From an uncultured bacterium (lineage in GTDB: Bacteria > Verrucomicrobiota > Lentisphaeria > Victivallales > UBA1829), in contig URNX01000014.1 of NCBI GenBank assembly GCA_900549415.1, forward strand, positions 1-64,000: a stretch of 64,000 nt of DNA, given 5' to 3'. A program made the position numbers and the translations under genes. How positions within the stretch are numbered: position 1 is the first letter of the stretch; every line of letters starts with the position of its first letter. The notes under the pieces are model-generated. The model saw only the letters and a program-made list of their open reading frames with translations. It ran no database searches and was not told where the DNA came from. Positions 26,770-33,378 of the stretch are shown here, in pieces.

Positions 26770-28523
26770 AACACTGGAATCTTCATCTTGCCGGAGCCGC
26801 ACAACTGCGCGGAGACTCTCTCACACTTCGCAAACAGGAACTCACGCTCTCCGGCTCCGTCCCGGAGCTTCAGAAAACGCTCTCCGCTCTTCCCGGCTTC
26901 CCCGACGCCGGATTTGAACGCTTCCGCCGCAGCAGCGCACATGCGAAAGCGCATCTGATCGCCGCCTCCGCCGCCATGTATGACGCCGGACTGCCCCGCG
27001 GAGGAAATCTCGCCGTCCTCAGCTGCGGACGCGAAGGAAGCCATGAACAGAATCTCGCCTATTATCATGATTACCTGGAATTCGGACGCACGCTCGGACG
27101 CGGTCATCTGTTTGTCGGAACCATCCCGACCACCGCCATGTGTGAAGCCGCAATTCTGCTCGAGGCGCACGGACCTGCGTATTATCTCGATACGGCCGGA
27201 GACCTGAACAAACTGCTGGAAGAAGTTGAACTTCTGCTTGCGGACGACGAAACCATTCCCGCCGTTCTCGGCTTCTTTCCGCACGCCGGAACGCTCCATG
27301 CGGTCGTGTTCCGGCGGGGAACCTCCGCCTTGCCGGAAACGCCCCGTCCGGAAGATCTGTTCGAAGAGGCGAAACGGACTGCCCGCAGTGTCTGCGTAAT
27401 CCCTGTGTACAACAACGCCTCCGCAATCCGGGATGTCGTCCGCCGCGCCCGGGCGGTTCTCTCCGAAGTGCTGGTTGTCGACGACGGTTCCACTGACGCC
27501 GATCTGCGCGAACTCCTTGCGGGAGAAGATGTGGAAGTGATCCGTCACGAACACAATCTCGGCAAAGGCGCCGCGCTCCGGACGGCGCTGCAGATTCTCG
27601 ACAAACGCGGTGCGGATTTCATGATCACAATTGATGGCGACGGGCAGCACGCCCCGGAGGATATGCGCCGCTTTCTTCCTCTTGCCGAGCGCCCAGGCGT
27701 GCTCGCTGTCGGCTGCCGGGATTTCTCGGTTCCCAATGTGCCGGACTCCAGTAAATTCGGACGCAAATTCTCGAATTTCTGGATGAAGCTCGAAACCGGC
27801 TTGAGTGTGGACGACTGCCAGAGCGGCTTCCGCGCCTATCCGGTTCACCTTACCGCGCAGCTCCGCTGTTTTTCCAATCACTACAACTTTGAAACGGAAA
27901 TTCTCACCCGCGCGGCATGGGCGGGATTGACGATTGTCAATGTCCCCATCTCCACGCACTATCCGCCGCCGGAAAAACGCATCTCGCATTTTCATCCCTT
28001 CCGCGACAACTGGCGGATTTCCCTGGTGCACACCATGCTCGTCCTGCGTCTGCTCCTTCCCTGGCCGCACAAAAAACTTGTCAAACCTCCGAAGACGGAC
28101 TTTTCCATCTTCAAACCGTCCAAGCTGCTTCCGTATCTGCTGAAGGAACACGCCTCACCGGGCGGGCTTGCCGCGGCGGCGGCAGTCGGGACCTTTCTAG
28201 CGGTTCTGCCGCTCTTCGGGCTTCACGGAGCAGTCATTCTCTACGCGGCGACGCGGCTGCATCTCAACAAGATCATGGCGTTCAACATCCAGCATCTCTT
28301 CATGCCGCCGCTGACACCGTTTCTCTGCATCGAAACCGGATACTTTCTGCGGCACGGCTGTTTTCTGACGGAATTCACCATGCGGACAATCGTTTCCGAA
28401 GGACTTTCCCGCATCTGGGAATGGCTTCTCGGGAGCCTGATTCTCGCCCCGCTGTTCGCCGTTCTGACCGGCGGAGCCGTCTACTTCACCGCCGCACTCT
28501 GGCAGAAAAGGAGGATTGCATGA
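26766..28523 (+). CDS. fusion: half-ketosynthase domain, GT2 glycosyltransferase, DUF2062
   Basis: A 585-residue three-part protein. Residues 1-200 resemble the N-terminal lobe of a ketosynthase (ASAAMYDAGL, HGPAYYLDTAGDL), but the nucleophile cysteine is replaced and no HGTGT part follows. Residues 208-440 are a family 2 glycosyltransferase of the dolichyl-phosphate-mannose synthase type: VIPVYNN, VVDDGSTD at 238-244, and DGDGQH near 290. From about 455 to the end it has hydrophobic segments of the DUF2062 type. GT2 and acyltransferase genes are common in APE loci; the KS-lobe fusion is what stands out. Likely a membrane-bound enzyme of pigment decoration. Confidence 0.8.
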   Translation: MKHWNLHLAGAAQLRGDSLTLRKQELTLSGSVPELQKTLSALPGFPDAGFERFRRSSAHAKAHLIAASAAMYDAGLPRGGNLAVLSCGREGSHEQNLAYYHDYLEFGRTLGRGHLFVGTIPTTAMCEAAILLEAHGPAYYLDTAGDLNKLLEEVELLLADDETIPAVLGFFPHAGTLHAVVFRRGTSALPETPRPEDLFEEAKRTARSVCVIPVYNNASAIRDVVRRARAVLSEVLVVDDGSTDADLRELLAGEDVEVIRHEHNLGKGAALRTALQILDKRGADFMITIDGDGQHAPEDMRRFLPLAERPGVLAVGCRDFSVPNVPDSSKFGRKFSNFWMKLETGLSVDDCQSGFRAYPVHLTAQLRCFSNHYNFETEILTRAAWAGLTIVNVPISTHYPPPEKRISHFHPFRDNWRISLVHTMLVLRLLLPWPHKKLVKPPKTDFSIFKPSKLLPYLLKEHASPGGLAAAAAVGTFLAVLPLFGLHGAVILYAATRLHLNKIMAFNIQHLFMPPLTPFLCIETGYFLRHGCFLTEFTMRTIVSEGLSRIWEWLLGSLILAPLFAVLTGGAVYFTAALWQKRRIA

Positions 28524-29410
28524 GCGAAACAGCAAATCTCAGCGACAGCCGCGGAGGAGGACTCGGCATTGCTCTTCTGCGCATGATGCTCAACGTTCTC
28601 GGCGTCAATTTCACCGCCCGTTTCATCTGGTGCATCAGTCTGTTTTACGTTCTGTTCGACAAACAGGGACGCGAACGCGCCTCCTGGTATCTTGCCCGCC
28701 GCTTTCCGGAAGACGGAGCGCTGCGCCGTCTCTGGCACACCTGGGCTCTCTTCACGAGCCAGGGGCAGAGCCTGCTCGAAGCCGCCGCAATCCGTGCGGA
28801 CAAAGTCGAACTGAACTGCTCCGGGCTGGAGGAGTTCAGAAAATTGATTGCGGACAACCGCGGAGCCATCTGCCTCTGTTCACACTTCGGGCAGTGGCAG
28901 GGCATGATGCGCGTCGTGCGCCCCTACAAGCGCAAAGCATGGATTCTGGCGCGTCCGGACCGGAATCTGAATGTCAACAAATTCATGGCGGTGAACGATC
29001 TGGAGGACCGGATCGGATTCATCTCCACAGAATCCCCGATGGGCGGTCTGCTGGACGTCTACGATGCGCTCGTCGACGGCGGGATCGTCTGCATGATGGG
29101 CGACCGCTGTCTGGAAAACGAAGCGGTCCGCGTCCCCTTCCTCGGAGCGGAAGCAAAGTTTCCCGTTGCGGCATTCCGGATAGCCGCCCGCGCCAACGCC
29201 CCGGTTGTTCCGCTCTTTGCATACCGCGAGAACGGACACCGTTCCGTGCGCGTCCGCTTTATGCCGCCGATTCTTCCGCAGCCGGGGCGCTCCCGCGACT
29301 TTACCGCACCTCTGCGCCGCTACACAGCCATGCTTGAACAGATGGCGCAGGAACACCCGTTCGAATGTTACCTTTTTGAAAATATATGGAGTCAGGATGA
29401 AAAAAATTGA
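28520..29410 (+). CDS. LpxL/HtrB-like lysophospholipid acyltransferase
   Basis: A 296-residue acyltransferase with a membrane segment near residues 20-45. The family's H-x4-D/E motif appears as SHFGQWQG (His122, Gln127), so the usual acidic residue is a glutamine. Other family blocks remain: MMGDRCLEN (product side, Asp-Arg), FLGAEAKFPVAAFRIA, and VPLFAYRENG. In APE loci such an enzyme is thought to acylate the lipid part of the product. AAGGAGG precedes the ATG, which lies in the stop codon of the fusion gene. Confidence 0.83.
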   Translation: MSETANLSDSRGGGLGIALLRMMLNVLGVNFTARFIWCISLFYVLFDKQGRERASWYLARRFPEDGALRRLWHTWALFTSQGQSLLEAAAIRADKVELNCSGLEEFRKLIADNRGAICLCSHFGQWQGMMRVVRPYKRKAWILARPDRNLNVNKFMAVNDLEDRIGFISTESPMGGLLDVYDALVDGGIVCMMGDRCLENEAVRVPFLGAEAKFPVAAFRIAARANAPVVPLFAYRENGHRSVRVRFMPPILPQPGRSRDFTAPLRRYTAMLEQMAQEHPFECYLFENIWSQDEKN

Positions 29411-30587
29411 CCTCGTACACCCGCTGATCTCCGGATGCGGAGCCGTTTCAGGCGCCGGAACCGGATGCGCCGAAACGCTGGAAATCCTTTTCGATCCGCA
29501 AAAACGGAGAATGCCCCTTCCGCCCTCTCCGCGATGCGGAACCACGCTCGCCGATCCCGTCTTTGAACTCAATGAACTCGAAACGACCGGACCGAACCGC
29601 AACAACATGCTCGCCCGCATGGCTGTTGACGAAGCGCTCGCGGAGGCAAAACTGACTCCCGCAATGCTCGCATCCATGCGCGCAGGAGTCTGCGTCGGAA
29701 CCACCACAGCCGGACAGCTCAACGATCTTCCGCTCTATGCGGAACTGCGCGCCGGCAACAGAGAACGTCTCGGAGACGTTGCGACATTCACAAAATCCAG
29801 TCCCGCCGATCTGCTCAGGCATCAGTACAATCTGACCGGCCCCGCATTGACGGTCTCCAACGCCTGCGCCTCCGGAACCGACGCCGCCGGAATCGCCCAG
29901 CTCTGGCTCTCCGCCGGTCTCTGCGACCTCGTGCTGGTCGTCGGCGTGGATGAACTCAACCGCATCCCCGTCGCCGGCTTCCACGCACTCGGCGTCGCCT
30001 CTCCGGAACCCTGCCGTCCGTTCGACCGCGACCGCAAAGGGCTCAACCTCGGCGAAGGCGCCGGATGTCTCATTCTCGAAACGCCGGAACACGCCGCGAA
30101 ACGCGGAGTCAAGCCCGACATCGAACTGCTCTCCTACGGAAGCGCGTGCGACGCCTATCACCCAACCAGTCCGCATCCGGAAGGACGCGGTCTCGAAACA
30201 GCAATCCGCACAGCCCTCGCCCTTGCCGAAGTCCAGCCCGGACGGATTGCGTTCCTGAATGCGCACGGCACGTCTACCAGCGCCAACGACAGCTGCGAAA
30301 GCGCGGTTTTCTCCAGAGTCTTCGGTGAAAAAGTCCGCTTTCTTTCCACGAAAGGACACACCGGGCACACCCTCGGAGCGGCGGGAACGCTGGAGCTTGT
30401 GTTCAGCGTTCTGATGCTGCGGCGCGGCGAAATTTCCGCGAGCCGGGGCTTTGAAAACCCCGATCCGGAACTGCCCGTCTCCCCCGTCTCGTCCAACACA
30501 ATTCTTGAAAATCCGGAATTCGCGCTTTCGACTTCGCTGGCTTTCGGCGGCTCGAATGCTGCGGCGGTCATCCGCAGGAGGTTTTGA
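29397..30587 (+). CDS. beta-ketoacyl synthase (intact KS 3, APE locus)
   Basis: Ketosynthase of 396 residues with a complete triad: Cys157 in SNACASG, His290 in AHGTST and His324 in GHTLGAAG. I chose the ATG at 29397, preceded by GGAG and overlapping the acyltransferase by 14 bases; the frame is open further upstream, but that part only mirrors the acyltransferase gene. It sits directly before the half-KS protein, so the two could form a KS/chain-length-factor-like pair. Confidence 0.9.
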   Translation: MKKIDLVHPLISGCGAVSGAGTGCAETLEILFDPQKRRMPLPPSPRCGTTLADPVFELNELETTGPNRNNMLARMAVDEALAEAKLTPAMLASMRAGVCVGTTTAGQLNDLPLYAELRAGNRERLGDVATFTKSSPADLLRHQYNLTGPALTVSNACASGTDAAGIAQLWLSAGLCDLVLVVGVDELNRIPVAGFHALGVASPEPCRPFDRDRKGLNLGEGAGCLILETPEHAAKRGVKPDIELLSYGSACDAYHPTSPHPEGRGLETAIRTALALAEVQPGRIAFLNAHGTSTSANDSCESAVFSRVFGEKVRFLSTKGHTGHTLGAAGTLELVFSVLMLRRGEISASRGFENPDPELPVSPVSSNTILENPEFALSTSLAFGGSNAAAVIRRRF

Positions 30588-31210
30588 TGATGTATTGCAA
30601 AGCGGCAGGTTACATCGCCGGAACGGAAAACCGGCTTGATGCGGCGGTTCTGAAAAAAATCCGCCGCGAATTCGGAATGTCGATCCGTTCCCCGCGTTTC
30701 AACCAGGTTCTCTTCGGCGCGCTCGGCGACCTTTTCGCGCGCTCCGGCCTGGACAAAGACTCTTTTGACAAATCCGCCGGACTGATCGTCGGAAGCCGTC
30801 TCGGCCCCGTCGGCATGGTCTCCGCGTTCCAGGATGAAATTCTCGATTATCCGGAAGATCAGGTAATGGCGGGAACCTTTGCCAATTCCGTCCACAACGC
30901 CCCCGCCGGAGCGGTGACGGTTCTTCTGGATGTCCGCGGCCCCGCATTCAGCGTCATGGGATTCGAAGACATGCTGGAGCAATCCCTCAATCTCGCCGAA
31001 CTGAATCTGAACGCCGGAACATGCCCGGAGATTCTGGTGATGTTCGGAGAAGAAAGCTCGATTATCGGCGATGCGGTCAAGGAGGTTTACGCTCCGTTCG
31101 ACAAAGAATCCGCCGCGGCGTTCCTTCTCACTGCAGATCCGCAGTATCCGGAGTTCCGCACCGAAGGCATTTCCGATTACCACACACTTTTCACAACCAA
31201 CATCCGCTGA
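30587..31210 (+). CDS. stand-alone half-ketosynthase lacking the catalytic cysteine
   Basis: A 207-residue protein similar to the N-terminal lobe of ketosynthases: it has NSVHNAPAGAVTVLLDVRGPAFSV, which lines up with the region before the nucleophile elbow, but the Cys position reads MGFED and no histidine half follows. This is how a non-catalytic partner would look; ApeC, the partner of the KS ApeO in studied APE systems, is a plausible counterpart. Start: AGGAGG at 30576-30581 serves ATG 30587 or 30590; a TTG at 30584 is unlikely. Last gene of the operon. Confidence 0.78.
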   Translation: MMYCKAAGYIAGTENRLDAAVLKKIRREFGMSIRSPRFNQVLFGALGDLFARSGLDKDSFDKSAGLIVGSRLGPVGMVSAFQDEILDYPEDQVMAGTFANSVHNAPAGAVTVLLDVRGPAFSVMGFEDMLEQSLNLAELNLNAGTCPEILVMFGEESSIIGDAVKEVYAPFDKESAAAFLLTADPQYPEFRTEGISDYHTLFTTNIR

Positions 31211-31216
31211 CATGTG

Positions 31217-31253
31217 AAGCCCCCGGCGGTCTCTCGGACTCCCGGGGGCTTTT
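31217..31253 (+). terminator. rho-independent terminator of the APE-like operon
   Basis: AAGCCCCCGG (31217-31226) pairs perfectly with CCGGGGGCTT (31242-31251) and is followed by TTT. It begins 7 bases after the last stop codon of the locus. Confidence 0.85.
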
Positions 31254-31278
31254 CTCTCTGAAAAATCAAGTTTTCTCC

Positions 31279-31545
31279 TCACTCGCGGATGATCTGTCCG
31301 TTGTCCTCTGCCTCCTCGTTATCAGGAAGTAAACGCTCCACCACTCCCTGTTCCATGAAAAGATGCCGTTCCAGACAATAACCATGAGCAATTTTAACGA
31401 CGACTCCGGGCAGAATCATGAATACCATGGAGAATCCGCTCCGCCACGTGCCGCGCAGAACCGCCATTTTCTGTTCGTGCGGACTTCTTCCGGCTGCACA
31501 GGTATTGTTCCCGATCCAGCTGGCATTGTTTCCGGGTGCGCCTGA
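31279..31545 (-). pseudogene. possible remnant of a gene C-terminus, in frame after the Gfo/Idh stop
   Basis: Read on the minus strand, 88 codons are open directly after, and in frame with, the stop of the Gfo/Idh gene. The peptide has one hydrophobic stretch (FSMVFMILPGVVVKIA) and a charged end. No ribosome binding site precedes the first ATG at 31467. I think it may be the leftover C-terminus of a lost gene, perhaps a membrane transporter, but I cannot identify the family. The rest of the 335-base gap 31211-31545 holds only the APE terminator. Confidence 0.3.
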
Positions 31546-32589
31546 TCAGATATGACCGTTCCGGATCATTTCCGTAACCCGGACAACCTCAAACGCCTCT
31601 TCCGGCTTCACCGGATACGGTGCGCCCTCCGCCAAAGTCCGATAGACGACCTTGTAGAAATCATCCACTGTAAGCCCCGACGCGGGGGCAACCGTCCGGG
31701 TCTCTTCAATCCAGACGATCGGTTTGTTTGCACCGAAAACGCCCTCGTTCGGAGGAGTCGCATCGGAAGCGGGCTCCGCGGGTTCCGTCTTTTCCGTATC
31801 AACATATTTGAGCTGAATCTCTTTTTCATCCTGCGAAATCAGCGTCCCGCGCGTTCCGTAAACCGCATAGACCGGGGCGGGAATCGCAACGCCGCCGGAG
31901 ACTTCGATATCCACGACAATTTTATTTGTGCCGCGCAGAACCGCTTTGAAATGATCCTCGGCGTCTCCCATTGCGGCAACAAGACGCAGGTCGCTCCAGA
32001 CCGATTCCAGAGGAGCGTTGATGAACTGAAGCGCATGGTCAATCAGATGCGGGCCCCAGTTGTTGAGCTGTCCGCCGGCGCACGATTTCAGTGCCTGCCA
32101 GTCGGCGCGGCGCTGATAATTGTGACGGCAGAGTTTGATTTCATAGATATCGCCCAGAATTCCTTCCCGGATAATCTCCTGCACCTGCTGGAAACAGGCT
32201 TCGAATCTGCGGTTCTGGCGGCAGAACATCTTTCCCGGATGACGGTCGGAAACCTCTTTCAGCTTCATCGCTTCGGCATAGGAAATCGCGATCGGCTTTT
32301 CCGCGATGAGATGTTTTCCGGCTTCCAGAACCTGAATGTCGAACTTCACATGGTCGCGCGAACGAACCGCGACGGCGACGAGTTCAATCTCCGGGTCGGC
32401 CAGCATCTCCTCCGGAGAAGAGTAGGCTTTGCAGGCGGGATACTTTTTCTGCATCTGAGCCATGCGTTCAGGCAGAATGTCATAGCATCCTGCGATTTCA
32501 TAACATCCGGAACAGCGGTCTATTTCATGCGTGTGCATTCCCCAGCCCGCGCGCCCAAGTCCCCAGATTGCAACTTTGATCTTTTTCAT
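31546..32589 (-). CDS. Gfo/Idh/MocA family oxidoreductase
   Basis: NAD(P)-dependent sugar dehydrogenase-type protein of 347 residues. The N-terminal Rossmann fold reads IWGLGRAGWGMH, the conserved AEKPIAIS motif (EKP Lys as a catalytic residue) lies near residues 93-100, and a C-terminal alpha/beta domain follows. Members oxidise sugars or cyclitols, often next to a TIM-barrel isomerase, as here: the isomerase-like gene ends 6 bases upstream. The substrate is probably a sugar released by the rhamnosidase or mannosidase-like enzyme of the operon. Confidence 0.87.
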   Translation of the reverse strand: MKKIKVAIWGLGRAGWGMHTHEIDRCSGCYEIAGCYDILPERMAQMQKKYPACKAYSSPEEMLADPEIELVAVAVRSRDHVKFDIQVLEAGKHLIAEKPIAISYAEAMKLKEVSDRHPGKMFCRQNRRFEACFQQVQEIIREGILGDIYEIKLCRHNYQRRADWQALKSCAGGQLNNWGPHLIDHALQFINAPLESVWSDLRLVAAMGDAEDHFKAVLRGTNKIVVDIEVSGGVAIPAPVYAVYGTRGTLISQDEKEIQLKYVDTEKTEPAEPASDATPPNEGVFGANKPIVWIEETRTVAPASGLTVDDFYKVVYRTLAEGAPYPVKPEEAFEVVRVTEMIRNGHI

Positions 32590-32595
32590 TTTCTG

Positions 32596-33357
32596 TTACT
32601 CCATAATTGCTTTCAGCTCTGTGATGCTGATTTTCAGATCTTCCAGAGGTTCCCGCAGATGCGTGTCGTGCTCAACGAAAACCCATTTCCTATAGTTTTT
32701 CTCTTTCAGGAGCCGTGCGGTTCCCTGCCAGTCGATCATCCCCGGACGGTTGCCGCCGCCGAGTTCGCAGAAGCGCAGACGCTCCCACCAGCGGTCGAGA
32801 CCAATCGATTCATCCTTGACAAAAACATCTTTGAAATGAATCGCAGCAAGACGGTCGAAGTACCGTCCGGCGGTTGCGCAGACGTCTCCGCCGGCAGCGG
32901 CAAGATGCCCGATATCCAGAAGCAGCTTTGCCTCCGGAACCTCTTTCAGGAAGAAATCCAGTTCCTCCTGATTCTCGATCCGTGAACCGAGATGATTGTG
33001 CAGAGCCGCGGAAATTCCGTATTTTGCACACGCCCGGCAGAAGTTGCGGGAACGGCGGATGAAGGTATCCATCTCCACATCGCGCCCGCAGTCGCCGGGA
33101 GTAAGCCAGATGTAATCTTTCCCGAACGCGCAGCTCCATTCCATGTTCTGTTCCAGACGCGGACCGCGGCAGGTTGCAAAATCCATGCCGGCGCAGTGAA
33201 ACGTCACCGCACGGTTTACGGCCTCACAGGTATCGGCGGCTTCCAGCCGCTCAATCCCGCTGTACCCCAGCTGTTTGAGATTTGCAAGACGTTCTTCAAG
33301 ATCGAAGAGTCCGCCCTCATAAACGTTCATGCCGTAATCGGCTATTCCGTATTTCAT
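32596..33357 (-). CDS. sugar phosphate isomerase/epimerase-like TIM barrel protein
   Basis: A 253-residue AP-endonuclease-2-fold TIM barrel (xylose isomerase-like). Likely metal ligands are seen in order: a Glu early, ALHNHLG in the middle, LLDIGHLAAAG and AIHFKD, then VFVEHD at the end. Such proteins isomerise or epimerise keto- and aldose sugars. It is placed between the GH2 and Gfo/Idh genes and GGGAGA precedes the ATG, so it works in the same sugar pathway. Confidence 0.85.
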   Translation of the reverse strand: MKYGIADYGMNVYEGGLFDLEERLANLKQLGYSGIERLEAADTCEAVNRAVTFHCAGMDFATCRGPRLEQNMEWSCAFGKDYIWLTPGDCGRDVEMDTFIRRSRNFCRACAKYGISAALHNHLGSRIENQEELDFFLKEVPEAKLLLDIGHLAAAGGDVCATAGRYFDRLAAIHFKDVFVKDESIGLDRWWERLRFCELGGGNRPGMIDWQGTARLLKEKNYRKWVFVEHDTHLREPLEDLKISITELKAIME

Positions 33358-33378
33358 TTCAGTTCTCCCTATGTCTGA

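Noticed and set aside
26673..28151. Open frame of 492 codons on the minus strand
   Set aside because: It mirrors the half-KS/GT2/DUF2062 fusion gene and has no domain of its own.
15057..31210. Classification as a primary fatty acid synthesis cluster
   Set aside because: No fabD, fabH or enoyl reductase is present, while a LolA/MMPL/lipoprotein export set, an aryl-type AMP ligase and a GT2 are. This points to a pigment or specialised lipid.
15057..31210. Dialkylresorcinol or flexirubin locus
   Set aside because: No DarA- or DarB-like gene and no aromatic ammonia lyase was found, so a plain APE-type product is more likely.
31552..32985. Open frame of 477 codons on the plus strand
   Set aside because: It crosses the Gfo/Idh and isomerase-like genes on the opposite strand and lacks any known motif.
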